In this document: in pieces, positions 8,830 through 18,500 of the stretch | Layout of the letters: every line of letters begins with the position of its first letter | How positions within the stretch are numbered: position 1 is the stretch's first letter | NCBI GenBank assembly: GCA_020846715.1 | Contig: JADLDK010000017.1 | Location: 1 to 64,000 of the forward strand | Direction: 5' to 3' | Length of the DNA: 64,000 nucleotides | Source of the DNA: Armatimonadota bacterium | GTDB taxonomy: Bacteria; Armatimonadota; UBA5829; DSUL01 | The notes under the pieces: model-generated | The model's database searches: none | What the model was told of the DNA's origin: nothing | The model's input: the letters and a program-made list of their open reading frames with translations, nothing else | Translations under genes and position numbers: made by a program

Positions 8830-8867
8830 CGGCGCAGATTCCAAGGACGCGGAATCTGCGCCGTTTC
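8830..8867 (+). terminator. Rho-independent terminator after the three-repeat gene
   Basis: CGGCGCAGATTCC (8830-8842) pairs perfectly with GGAATCTGCGCCG (8851-8863) across an 8-base loop, and is followed by TTTCTGT. A 13-bp perfect stem 26 bases after the stop codon is a strong terminator candidate. Confidence 0.85.
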
Positions 8868-8958
8868 TGTGCGTCAACGTAAACCGGGTCGGGCTAATAC
8901 GGGTAAGAACAAGTTGCTGGTGCGGCAAGTCCGCCCAAAAATCCACGGAGGTGACACT

Positions 8959-9138
8959 GTGACTGTGAAAGATCCCGTATGCGGCCGTCAGGTGAGCCCG
9001 GATCAGGCCAGATTCTCGACGGATGTCGAAGGCACGAAATACTACTTCTGCTCTGAAGAGTGCAAACAGAAGTTTGAGGACGATCCACGCAGGTACGTAG
9101 ACGTACCGGGGACGGCCAGCGCTTCCCCGAAACCCTGA
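8959..9138 (+). CDS. YHS domain metal-binding mini-protein
   Basis: This 59-residue protein is almost entirely a YHS domain. It has the DPVCG motif near the start, then EGTKYYFCSEECKQKF with the Cys pair, and a short Pro/Ser-rich tail. YHS domains bind metals and occur free-standing or fused to copper-transporting ATPases and oxygenases. I chose GTG at 8959 because GGAGG (8947-8951) lies 7 bases upstream; the longer in-frame extension from 8869 would start inside the preceding terminator. No metal transporter is adjacent, so its partner is unknown. Domain assignment is secure. Confidence 0.88.
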   Translation: MTVKDPVCGRQVSPDQARFSTDVEGTKYYFCSEECKQKFEDDPRRYVDVPGTASASPKP

Positions 9139-9193
9139 CCAGGTGTGAGAGGACGCCTGGCAGAAGCATGTCGCGAACGTAGCTGCCACATGC

Positions 9194-9235
9194 GCCCGGC
9201 AACCTTTGCCCGGCGTCCTTTGCCCGGCGTCCTTT
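9194..9235. repeat. Three tandem copies of a 14-bp unit
   Basis: The unit GCCCGGCGTCCTTT is repeated at 9194-9207 (with two changes), 9208-9221 and 9222-9235, between the convergent YHS and GH172 genes. A 7-bp hairpin (CCAGGTG/CGCCTGG, 9139-9160) lies just upstream. No function is evident; slippage-prone intergenic DNA is the simplest reading. Confidence 0.75.
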
Positions 9236-9260
9236 TCATAGCTCCTGAGACTGTCTCCCG

Positions 9261-10376
9261 CTATTTTTCGATGCTGGAGTGAGGAATCCCGGCGCCCTCG
9301 CCAGGGGCGTCCGGCGAAGTGGGCGCATCAGGTTGCGACGGATAGCGGTCTTTGGCGGCGGGAAGCGGCGGGAACGGTTTGTGCGGCTCGGTCTGATACC
9401 AGAACGCTACCGTAGAGTAGTCGTCATGGCGCTCATTGCGCAGGCCGTGGCGCATCTCCATCCGGAACGTTTTCTCAAACGGGATTGGATCCTCGATGTG
9501 GAAGCGATAGAAGCTGTTGTCCGCGTGGACGGGCTTTTCATCGGATTCATACCACGGTGAGCCAAACCGCAGGCCGTTTTCACCCTTGCCGAAGCTCCAG
9601 CCCTGCCCGAAGTAGTCTTCCTGTCCGGTGGCGGGAATCTCTCGCCCGTCCACCCAAATCTGTTCGCCGCCGTCCCCCCACCAGCCGGGGGAGTTTGTCC
9701 GATTGTAGTAGAACAGGCCGACAAAGTGGCCTTCACCGGCGGCGTCCAGAATCAGATAGGAGGGACCGCTCGTCGGTTTGGCTTGACGATACTGCGCGTG
9801 GAACGTACGCACATAGTCCGGCAGGGACGCCACCTTCTTGTAGTTGATGTGGTAGAATAGCCGTCTCAGTTCGTGATCCGGGGAGTTACTGAAGGTAATC
9901 CGGCAGCTCTTTTTGAATGGCATGGGAAAAAAGCAGTTGTACCCGCGCTTGTTTCCGGTCTCAAAGGGGATGGAGTGCACGTCGTAGTACTTTCCGTGCC
10001 CCAGTCCGAAGAACTCACCGATCGGAACTTCCACGCTCGGTTCCTTCTCGCCGTCCCAGTAGATGCGCAGCACACAGTCTTTCAACACATAGTCCCGCTG
10101 CCGCGACAGGGTGAACCAGATGTGTGAGATGATTCCTGGACCCTGAATGTTGGCGATCTCCTTTGAGTCTCCGGGCTTCATAATGTCGCTGCCGTCAGGT
10201 CCGGCGGTGGGATTGCTCACAATACGGTGGAATGTGTAGTCCTTCGGAAGATACATGTTCGCCAACAGCTCGCCGGTATCTACGGTGACGGCTCCTCCAT
10301 TAGCCGCCGTAGCTCCGGTGGCCAAAACTATCGGAGCGCAGGCCAGAGCAGCAGCAAAGAGATGCGTGAATGCCAT
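9261..10376 (-). CDS. Secreted DUF2961 protein, glycoside hydrolase family 172-like
   Basis: The 371-residue product has a signal peptide (about residues 1-24) and the DUF2961 core. Visible motifs are NIQGPGIISHIWFTL, PIGEFFGLGHG, the central FFPMPFKKSCRITF, GGEQIWVDG and GQEDYFGQGWSFG. DUF2961 founds family GH172, which includes difructose dianhydride synthase/hydrolase and D-arabinan- or alpha-D-fructofuranoside-acting exo-enzymes that assemble as trimers of double jelly-rolls. Furanoside hydrolysis is therefore expected, but the exact substrate cannot be read from sequence. GGAGG precedes the ATG. The tail beyond residue 345 is Pro-rich and low in complexity. It stands alone, divergent from the alpha-mannosidase. 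Confidence 0.87.
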   Translation of the reverse strand: MAFTHLFAAALACAPIVLATGATAANGGAVTVDTGELLANMYLPKDYTFHRIVSNPTAGPDGSDIMKPGDSKEIANIQGPGIISHIWFTLSRQRDYVLKDCVLRIYWDGEKEPSVEVPIGEFFGLGHGKYYDVHSIPFETGNKRGYNCFFPMPFKKSCRITFSNSPDHELRRLFYHINYKKVASLPDYVRTFHAQYRQAKPTSGPSYLILDAAGEGHFVGLFYYNRTNSPGWWGDGGEQIWVDGREIPATGQEDYFGQGWSFGKGENGLRFGSPWYESDEKPVHADNSFYRFHIEDPIPFEKTFRMEMRHGLRNERHDDYSTVAFWYQTEPHKPFPPLPAAKDRYPSQPDAPTSPDAPGEGAGIPHSSIEK

Positions 10377-10581
10377 AAGTGATTGTCCTCCATAGTGGCC
10401 GGCCCGCCTGCCCCGGGTCAGCTTCGCGGGATAGTGTCAAAGCAGAACGCTTTCACCAACTCTGGATCTGCAATGCGGCGCCCGCGCACGCGCTATTCGG
10501 CTAAAATGGCTTCTGTTGATCCGGAAGCAAGTTTTGCGGACAGGTTGACAGCTTAGCTCAACAGAACTGGAGAAGTTTAGC

Positions 10582-13500
10582 ATGCCCGAGAATGGACCTA
10601 TGTCGCTTACTACTGAGCGGCTCTACCGGCAGAAGATTCGGCGACGTAAGGATGAGATCTACAACTACCGCATTTCCAACCGTACGCCAATCTCGGACAT
10701 TACCATCTGGGAGACTCCAGAGTTTCTTCTGCCCTCCGATGTCCGGGACAAAAAGTTCAAGTCCATTAAAATCGGCCAGCAGTGGGGTGGCGGAGTCAGT
10801 GGATGGTTCAGAGTAAAGATCACCATTCCCGAGGCATTCCGCGGCCGTGAGGTGGCGGCGTTTCTGGATATGGGCGGAGAAGCCTGCGCATTCCTGAACG
10901 GCAAACCGTACCAGGGTGTGGACGGCAATCATCAGGAGCTGTTGCTTGCCAAGCGCGCGCAGGGTGGGGAGAGCTTTGAGTTTCTGCTTGAAGCCTCAGC
11001 GCACAACTGGCATACTCCTAGCGACAAAGCGCCTCGCACCCTCCAGCGAGCCGAGCTGGCGACCCGGAATCCGGAAGTCGAAGAGTACTGGTTCAATGTG
11101 GAGGTCCTTCTGTCTCTGGCTGAGCAGCTTCCAGAAAAGAGCGCCCGGCGCGCCAGGATTGTCTATGCGCTGAACAAGAGCGTGGATGCGTTTGACTACA
11201 CACACAAAGACGACGCTTCACTCAAGAAGTCTGCCCTTCGCGCCAATGCTTTCCTCAAACCCGTTCTTGACCAACCTGCGTGTCCGTCTGCGACTAACGT
11301 CGCAGTGCATGGGCATTCGCACATTGACGTCGCCTGGCTCTGGCCCTACAACGAGACCAGACGCAAATGCGCGCGCACCTTCAGCACTGTCATGCGCATG
11401 ATGGAGCAGTATCCGGAATATATATTCTCTCAGAGTCAGGCGCAACTTTACGAGTTCACGCGGCAGCGCTACCCTGAGCTTTACGAAGACATCAAGAAAG
11501 CCGTCAAGAAGGGGCACTGGGATGTTGAAGGCTCGATGTGGGTCGAGGCAGACTGCAATCTTTCTTCTGGAGAGTCGCTCATCCGTCAGGTAGTTCTCGG
11601 CAAAAACTTCTTCATGCGGGAGTTCGGCAAAGAAACGCACGTGCTCTGGCTGCCGGACGTTTTTGGATACGCTGCTGCCCTTCCGCAGATCTTGCAGAAA
11701 GCCCGCGTTCCGTATTTCAGCACGATCAAGATCAATTGGAGCCAGTTCAACACATTCCCGTACAACACGTTCTGGTGGGAGGGGATTGACGGTACCCGCG
11801 TTCTGGCGCATTTCCCTCCGACTACGGACTACAACGCCTATGTCGAACCTGCCAAGCTCATCCAGCAGGTTGATGAGTTCAAAGAGAAAGACCGCAGTGA
11901 TTGGTCGCTGCTTTCGTACGGATGGGGAGATGGCGGCGGCGGTGCTGACAGGCGTCACTTCGAGTTTTTGCGCCGTTCTGAGGATACTGAAGGCCTTCCT
12001 CGCTGCAAACAGACGAAAATCGAGGATTTCTTCCGAACGATTGACGATCCGTCTATCGACTATCCGACGTGGGTTGGGGAGCTCTATCTGGAGCTTCACC
12101 GCGGCACGTACACCACCCAGGCCCGCAACAAGCGCTACAACCGTATCGCTGAGCTGAAATACCGTGACGCCGAGCTGTTCTCTTCCGTCGCCTCACACAT
12201 GCATGTGCCCTATCCCTACGAGGAGCTCCATAAAGGCTGGCAGGATATTCTGGTCAATCAGTTCCACGATGTGATTCCCGGATCGTCTGTTCACTGGGTC
12301 TATGAAGATACTAATGAGATGTATCCCCGCATCCTCGAGGTTGCGGAGAAAGCAACAGAGTCTGCATGCAGTGCCATCGTCGAAAACATTAACTTTGGTG
12401 GGCAGGCGCCTGTTGTCGTCGTTTTCAACTCACTGCCATGGGAGCGCCGCAGCGTCGCGCATTTCCAGTGGCCTGCAGACAAGCCATGCGCCATCGAGAC
12501 GACGGACGGGCAGGAGGTGCCGATTCAGCGCTCCGGTGATCTTGTAGAGTTCACCGCCAAGGCGCCGTCTATGGGGTATGCTACCTACCGCGTGAGAGAG
12601 CGCCGCCCGCAGAACGTTACCGCGAACACGCTCAAGGCCAGCAAGACGTCTATGGAGAATCGCTTCTACAAGATCGCCATTGACAACAAGGGCGTCATCA
12701 CGTCCATTCTGCACAAGGAGAGTGGACGGGAGCTTCTGCCGGAAGGCGAGCGTGGAAATCTTCTTCGACTGTATGAAGACAAGCCACTGGAGTGGCAGGC
12801 ATGGGATATTGACTTCTTCTATGAAGACAAGTGGGAGGACGTCACGCAACTCGATTCAGTTGAGGTACTGAATCAGGGGCCGGTGTCTGCGTCTGTTGAG
12901 TTCGTCCGCAGCTTCGGCGCCTCCCATCTCAAGCAGAAGATGACCATTTACGCCGACGACCCCCGCATTGACTTTGTGACGTGGGTTGACTGGCGTGAAG
13001 AGAACAAGTGCCTGAAGGCATGCTTCCCGGTGGACGTGAATGCCTCCAAGGCTCGCTATGAGATTCAGTTCGGCAACGTGGAGCGCGCAACACATACCAA
13101 TACGAGCTGGGACAAGGCTCGATTTGAGGTGTGTGCGCACCGATGGGCGGACATCTCAGAACAGGGCTTTGGGATGAGTCTTATGAACGACTGCAAGTAC
13201 GGTCATCACACCGTTGGCAACGAGATGCGCCTCACCCTTCTGCGCGCTCCAAAAGACCCGGACCCGCAGGCGGATATGGGCGAGCACCTGTTTACGTACT
13301 CTATTATGCCGCACGCGGGAGACTACATCTCCGCACAGACCGTACGCCGAGCTTATGAGTTGAATGTTCCGCTCAAGTGCGTGCCGGTTGAAAGCCGGGC
13401 AGATGCGAGTGAAGGCTCTCTGCTGGATGAGACGTCCTTCTTCAACGTGGATGCGCCGAATGTGATCCTTGAGACCGTAAAACGCGCGGAAAACAGCGGA

Positions 13501-13692
13501 GACACGATCATCCGCCTCTATGAGTGCCACAATCAGCGAGCGCACGTCTCCATCAACGTCAATCTGCCGTTCACGAAGGTGTACGAGACGGATCTGATGG
13601 AAGATAACCTGCAGGAGGTAGCCTTCAAGTTCCGCTATTTCACGGCAGACTTAAAGCCCTTTGAGATCAAGACGTTCAAGCTGGTGGAGTAG
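10582..13692 (+). CDS. Alpha-mannosidase, glycoside hydrolase family 38
   Basis: Hydrolyses terminal alpha-mannosides with retention, using a Zn ion. The 1036-residue protein has an N-terminal beta-sandwich (about 1-200) and the catalytic alpha/beta domain. HGHSHIDVAWLW (residues 244-253) supplies zinc ligands His247 and Asp249, and LWLPDVFGY holds the likely nucleophile Asp359. It continues with the three-helix bundle (NQFHDVIPGSS) and the large C-terminal beta domains (FYKIAIDNKGVITSI). Length and order are those of bacterial and class II alpha-mannosidases. There is no signal peptide, so it is cytoplasmic. GGAG lies 9 bases before the ATG at 10582. A hairpin terminator follows at 13722. 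It stands alone. Confidence 0.95.
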   Translation: MPENGPMSLTTERLYRQKIRRRKDEIYNYRISNRTPISDITIWETPEFLLPSDVRDKKFKSIKIGQQWGGGVSGWFRVKITIPEAFRGREVAAFLDMGGEACAFLNGKPYQGVDGNHQELLLAKRAQGGESFEFLLEASAHNWHTPSDKAPRTLQRAELATRNPEVEEYWFNVEVLLSLAEQLPEKSARRARIVYALNKSVDAFDYTHKDDASLKKSALRANAFLKPVLDQPACPSATNVAVHGHSHIDVAWLWPYNETRRKCARTFSTVMRMMEQYPEYIFSQSQAQLYEFTRQRYPELYEDIKKAVKKGHWDVEGSMWVEADCNLSSGESLIRQVVLGKNFFMREFGKETHVLWLPDVFGYAAALPQILQKARVPYFSTIKINWSQFNTFPYNTFWWEGIDGTRVLAHFPPTTDYNAYVEPAKLIQQVDEFKEKDRSDWSLLSYGWGDGGGGADRRHFEFLRRSEDTEGLPRCKQTKIEDFFRTIDDPSIDYPTWVGELYLELHRGTYTTQARNKRYNRIAELKYRDAELFSSVASHMHVPYPYEELHKGWQDILVNQFHDVIPGSSVHWVYEDTNEMYPRILEVAEKATESACSAIVENINFGGQAPVVVVFNSLPWERRSVAHFQWPADKPCAIETTDGQEVPIQRSGDLVEFTAKAPSMGYATYRVRERRPQNVTANTLKASKTSMENRFYKIAIDNKGVITSILHKESGRELLPEGERGNLLRLYEDKPLEWQAWDIDFFYEDKWEDVTQLDSVEVLNQGPVSASVEFVRSFGASHLKQKMTIYADDPRIDFVTWVDWREENKCLKACFPVDVNASKARYEIQFGNVERATHTNTSWDKARFEVCAHRWADISEQGFGMSLMNDCKYGHHTVGNEMRLTLLRAPKDPDPQADMGEHLFTYSIMPHAGDYISAQTVRRAYELNVPLKCVPVESRADASEGSLLDETSFFNVDAPNVILETVKRAENSGDTIIRLYECHNQRAHVSINVNLPFTKVYETDLMEDNLQEVAFKFRYFTADLKPFEIKTFKLVE

Positions 13693-13721
13693 AACGCAAA
13701 CGCGCGCCAGCAGACCATCGG

Positions 13722-13763
13722 GGAGCGAAAACCGATGCAATAGTCGAAGTTTTTCGCTCCTTT
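13722..13763. terminator. Bidirectional terminator between alpha-mannosidase and restriction gene
   Basis: GGAGCGAAAAC (13722-13732) pairs with GTTTTTCGCTCC (13749-13760), leaving a 16-base loop; T- and A-rich arm ends serve both directions. It lies between the convergent GH38 and endonuclease genes. Confidence 0.7.
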
Positions 13764-13811
13764 GGTCGATATCTCAACACGAAGCCAGGTTATCGCAGTC
13801 AACAAATGTGG

Positions 13812-14441
13812 TTAGGCGCCAACACCCACCAAGACAAGGGGGACAGCCGGGATGCCTCGTCCCTGTCTGATAAGGTCGTACAGGGCGCCCTCATAGTTTG
13901 GGACGCCGGTGGTCATCGCCCTCCCACCGGCCGGATCAAGAGTCAGTTCACGCATCGGCAGTATTTCGACGCCGACGTCGATGGTGTCCCCGACGTAAAA
14001 GGCCATGTGCTTGACGAACAAGTCGTAGGCTATAAAGCTATATTTGCCAAATTGCACTTCAAGGGCGATTCGCTTCTTGACAAAGTCCGTTTGGTTCGAA
14101 GACCGAAGAGGTGTGAGTCCAGCATCTTCGATGAGTGCCTTTTGTTCCTCGGGAGGGAGGCCCACTGTCCGGCGTATGAGTTTTGCATCTACGGTTACCC
14201 AGTATCTTACAACCGACGACTTCCAACCTCGTTTCTCAAGCCCCTCTTTGAACTGCTTGTTGAACGCAGGACAGGAGTAGATCAGCTTTCCTGGCATAGT
14301 CTTCTCCTTTGACATTTTGGTTCGACAGGCCTCGGCGTCCACCGAATCGATTACGGCAGTGATATCCTCCCAGATGTCTGGCTTATGTACTTTGATATGC
14401 TCCCAGCCGTTCAGATGAGAATATTGCTCAACGATTCTCAC
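13812..14441 (-). CDS. Type II restriction endonuclease, BglII/BstYI family
   Basis: The 209-residue protein resembles BglII in length (223) and in its active-site block. DFVKKRIALEVQFGKYSF places Asp119, Glu128 and Gln130 with the same spacing as Asp84, Glu93 and Gln95 of BglII, and is followed by a VGVEILPM strand like the equivalent region of that enzyme. This suggests cleavage at AGATCT or the degenerate RGATCY (BstYI); specificity is inferred from family only. The ATG at 14441 overlaps the methyltransferase stop by four bases (ATGA), so methyltransferase and endonuclease are translationally coupled. AGATCT occurs several times in this window (for example 6214-6219), so the host needs the methyltransferase. 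Confidence 0.85.
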   Translation of the reverse strand: MRIVEQYSHLNGWEHIKVHKPDIWEDITAVIDSVDAEACRTKMSKEKTMPGKLIYSCPAFNKQFKEGLEKRGWKSSVVRYWVTVDAKLIRRTVGLPPEEQKALIEDAGLTPLRSSNQTDFVKKRIALEVQFGKYSFIAYDLFVKHMAFYVGDTIDVGVEILPMRELTLDPAGGRAMTTGVPNYEGALYDLIRQGRGIPAVPLVLVGVGA

Positions 14442-15331
14442 CAGTGTCCGCCGTTCGGTAGTTTGGGATCATATACTGGCTTATGCATCGGGCGCGTTCG
14501 CAGTGTCCCCTGGCGCAGCGCGGAAATCCTCCGCCACGCGACGTCCACGTATTCCTGTACCACATCGCAGCCGTAGCCTTGCCGATCGTGCATCAGCGCG
14601 GCAATTACAGCGGACCCGACGCCCATGTACGGATCTAGAACATTATCATCGACATTAGTCATCGAGAGGACGAGACGCTCAATCAGCTCAACAGGAAACT
14701 GACAGGGATGAATGGTCTTCTCGACGTGATTGCTCTTGACGTTCGGTATGATCCACACATCACCCGGATTCTTTCCCAGAGGATTTCCAGATAGTTTGCC
14801 AACGTTCGGGCCCTTGAAGTACCTTTTATTTGGGTACTTGGACGGCACACGGATCGGATCCAGATTGAAAACATAGTCGTCCGTCTTGGTGAACCAGAGT
14901 ATAGTCTCATGGCGGCCAGACAGACGACGGCGGCAGTGAAGGCCATGCTCAAAGTGCCAGATAATCCGATTCCGAAGCTTAAGATTGTGGTGCTTAAAGA
15001 GCGGGTAGAGGACAATGTCAAGCGGAAATACTTCTCCATCTTTACTCACGTGGTTTCCGACTTGCCAGCAGATGGAGCCTTCTGGGCGCAGAACGCGGAC
15101 GCACTCCGCTATGACGGCCGCCTGTTCTTGCAGATAGAAATCGAGCGAACCGCGGCGCTCATAGGATTTTCCGATGTTGTACGGTGGCGAAGTAACTACC
15201 AATTGCATTGACTCATCTGCGAGCGAGTGTAGAAAGTCTCTGTTGTCCGCGCAGGCGATATTTACGTCCGGTAGGTCGAATTCAGTGATGAGTTGCAGTG
15301 ACATAGAAACGCGGTCCCCTCTGCTGCGCAC
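14438..15331 (-). CDS. DNA methyltransferase, beta class, probably N4-cytosine
   Basis: The protein carries the catalytic motif TSPPYN (about residues 47-52) before the SAM-binding motif DPYMGVGS (about 232), which is the order of beta-class amino-methyltransferases. SPPY is typical of N4-cytosine enzymes such as those paired with BamHI, BglII and BstYI, but N6-adenine activity cannot be ruled out. It protects DNA from the endonuclease encoded four bases downstream. The frame opens with GTG at 15331; ATG at 15304, about 11 bases after AGGGG, may be the true start, giving 288 residues. The pair looks slightly more AT-rich than its neighbours and sits between two carbohydrate genes, consistent with a transferred cassette. 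Confidence 0.9.
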   Translation of the reverse strand: MRSRGDRVSMSLQLITEFDLPDVNIACADNRDFLHSLADESMQLVVTSPPYNIGKSYERRGSLDFYLQEQAAVIAECVRVLRPEGSICWQVGNHVSKDGEVFPLDIVLYPLFKHHNLKLRNRIIWHFEHGLHCRRRLSGRHETILWFTKTDDYVFNLDPIRVPSKYPNKRYFKGPNVGKLSGNPLGKNPGDVWIIPNVKSNHVEKTIHPCQFPVELIERLVLSMTNVDDNVLDPYMGVGSAVIAALMHDRQGYGCDVVQEYVDVAWRRISALRQGTLRTRPMHKPVYDPKLPNGGHW

Positions 15332-15535
15332 TTCCGATTACATTCAAGAATACCCTTTGCGAAGTGTGGTTCGTCAAGATTTTCACTCTTCCCAACCCCT
15401 CGAGGTGGACTTAGCCCGCGAGACCAGAGATTTGGTTGTCCGCACGGTAAACGGGCTAGATGCACCCCTTTTCATCAAACAGTATCAAGCGTGTGGGGTC
15501 ACATAAACTGCAAGGCAGGCAGCCCCACACTCCCC

Positions 15536-18500
15536 CTAGTACCGCCCTACAATCTCCAGCTTTCCGTCGGTCTGCGGGTCCAGATGGATGATTTCGGATG
15601 CTGGATTGAAGCGCGTCCAGTCGCGTCCGTTGACAGTGACTGACTGAAGGGGCCTGGCGTCTGGGTGGCGCAGGCGCAGCTCAAGGGATGCGGGTGGATT
15701 GCGTCGGGGAGGCTCTACTACGGCGCGAATCTCTCTGGCTTTATCGCTGGACTCTATCCGGAAGCTCAGCGGTCCGAAGTAGCTGGCCATGTCATCTGCA
15801 CTGAAGCCCTGACCCTCCGCCAGCCAGGCGCGCGGGGTCGCTGGCGCTATGCGCAGAGTGTCATAGCCGATTTCGCTCAGCAGGATGTGGCGCAGCCAGT
15901 TCACCCAGCAGCACTCATCCGGCGTCTTGTAGAACGGTCCCACACCCAGCCCGAACGCTTCCACCGGATGCTCCGCAAAGCAGTTGACATCGCGGTAGAT
16001 GTTCTGGGCGAACCCGTTGAAGAGCGCACGGATGGCGTGCTCGGGCTCATCACGCTTCACATAGACCATCACCATAGGCACCAGGCCACTCTGGATGGTA
16101 TTGCCACCCTGGCTGAACCAGTCCCGCAGAATATCCACTCGACGGCCACGCAGCGGGCTGATGTAAACGTTGTCCTCCGTGTCTTTCAGAATCCAGGTTG
16201 ACTGGTCTTCGCACGGCTCGAGCACGCCGCATTCGATGGAGTGAACCGGACCGTAAAGTGAGTCCCGAATCCAACCCAGGTCCCGGCTGAAAAGCCCGGA
16301 TCGGGTAGGGGTGAAGGGCACGAAGTTTCCATCCAGCAACTCTGTCGCCGGGGAAAGCTGCATGTTGATCCGCATCGAGCGGCGGAGGTCCTCTCGGTAG
16401 GCGTCCGCCTCTGCGCGAATACGCTTTGCGTCCGAGTGCCCCAGCTCTTCCAGCACCCGCGCCGCCGCGTCCATACCCCTGTAGCAGTAAGCGTTCACCG
16501 CGTACCAATAGAGCCACTCCGGGTTGTCCTCCAGATGGCCGGGTGGTATCAGACCGTATTCCGCGGCTTTGCCATCAGGGTAGTCGCCGGGTTTCATTGT
16601 GTAGCGGCGCTCCAGGGTCACGAAGTCGCAGGCGAGAATCATATTCCGCGCAATCGAGCGTGCCCAGTCCGCATCCCGTGTCAGGAAGTAGTGTTCCGCC
16701 AGCGAAAACAGCACAAAGCCGTGATCCAGGTTGTAGTTGAAAGTCTGGTAGTCTGTCTCTTCATCCAGCTTCAGCCCGTGCAGGACACCTTCCTGAGTCT
16801 TGAACTTCCCGTGCATCGGACGGGTGCTCTGGAGAGCGAGAAAAGGCTCCAGATACTTGCGGGCGCGGTGATGGTGTCCGCGAAGGTCCAGCGCGCGCAC
16901 CTGGTGCATCGCCTCATTGGCGCACACCATGTAGCCGAAGGTCGCCGCCGCCAGGAGATCAAAACCGGTCTTGATGTCCCGGTCAGCGGTGATCGCGACA
17001 TGCGGCAGTGTCGCCCGGACGAAGTCCGTGATCTGCTTTTCCGGAACAGTTATGGACGCGCCAGAGTCTATCAGCGACTGCCAGTAGCTTTGCGTATCTT
17101 GCAGTTTCGCGGCGAAGTCCGCATTCCTGACCTCCTCGCGCCCTTCGTCACCCAGGAACGTGATGAACGGAATCTTCAGGACAATCTCGTGCTCCTCGCA
17201 ACTGTCCAGATCCAAAGTATAGAGAACAGCGTTGGGAAACGATGTGACGTTCAACGGGTCGTAGCCACAGGCGCAGGCCTTCAGCTCCCCACGTCCGCCC
17301 GTCTCAAATAGGGCGCGCATCCGGCGCTCAGAATAGGGCTTTTCGGTCCAGAAGTGCTCGGCGGCCCCGGAAGCCACGCGAATAGTATCCCGTGTAATAC
17401 GCGCATTGGCGTACACAAATCCGTCTTCAACACTCAGGGACTCAGGCTGTTCGATGACCATCCAGAAGTGAGCTTTAGCAGGAAGCCTGACGGTGTTGCG
17501 AATACGAATGCGTGAGAACAGACAGACCGTTTCATTGCCACGCTTCTCCCACGGGTTCTCAAGGCTGTCGTAAAGCAGCGCGGCAAAGTCCTGCTTTTCA
17601 AAGGCGATTCCACGATCCGTCCAGGCGCTGGTGTAGATAGGTAGGTAGCCGTTTAGGGCGCTTTGACGGGTGCCGTTTTCGCGCTGCCTAAAGTCTGGCG
17701 GGTCCATGGTCGGGAAGCGGTAGTGGATGGATTTTCCTGGATGCAGCTGCCGGGCCGTGTCCCCGGACATAGACTTGATCTCTCGCCGGTCAATGAAGAT
17801 CGTACCGTCATAGCGCAGCGCAAACTCCTGGCGATTCGCATCCACTCCGAGGGGGACGTAGCGCTTCTGAATGGTCTTGACAAGGTGCGGAATCTCTGCT
17901 GACGCGCGCTCAAGCGATTGCTCAGGCTCAGTCTTGACGCGCTCAAACACGGGATCAGCCAGCTTGCGGCGCTCGGGAGGAGCTATCCGGCAGGTTACTC
18001 TCAGGCCGATATCGGTCACGTCAACCGGTCCTTTGAAAGTGTCTTCAATACTGACGCTGCCGATGATTTCTTCGCCCCGGTAAACGTGCAGCACGGTCAT
18101 GTCAGGCGCTACCGGAAGCAGCTTCAGATCAATCTGAGAGGATGTATCCGCCCAGAGGACGTTTGCCTCGATGCTGCCGCCTGAGTCCCGCTGTGAACGA
18201 ATCTCTCCGTTGGTAATAGACAGTCGAAGTTGACTGCTCTCTGTTTCTTTGACCTGGACTACGAGATCAGCTTCGCGCCAGGCGGAGGTGGACAGGGCTC
18301 TCCAATCTCGCACGGCGGGACCCTGGTTTTGTCCATACAGCAGGCGAAACCGGTAGGTCTGGCGGTAGAAAACGGCAAAGTCGTTGGCTTTGTCCATCTC
18401 GGTGAAGTCGAGCGGGTGGAAGCGCCAGGACAGCCGGTTACCGTCTTTCTCAATATCGCCGTGTAGATTGACCCAACTTCCGTTGTAGGGGTCATCAATA

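Noticed and set aside
13812-15331. Avoidance of AGATCT sites as evidence of long residence of the restriction system
   Set aside because: AGATCT is found several times in the window, for instance at 6214, so no avoidance is apparent.
15262-15465. Small open frame upstream of the methyltransferase as a possible restriction control (C) protein
   Set aside because: No helix-turn-helix pattern, overlaps the methyltransferase gene in another frame.
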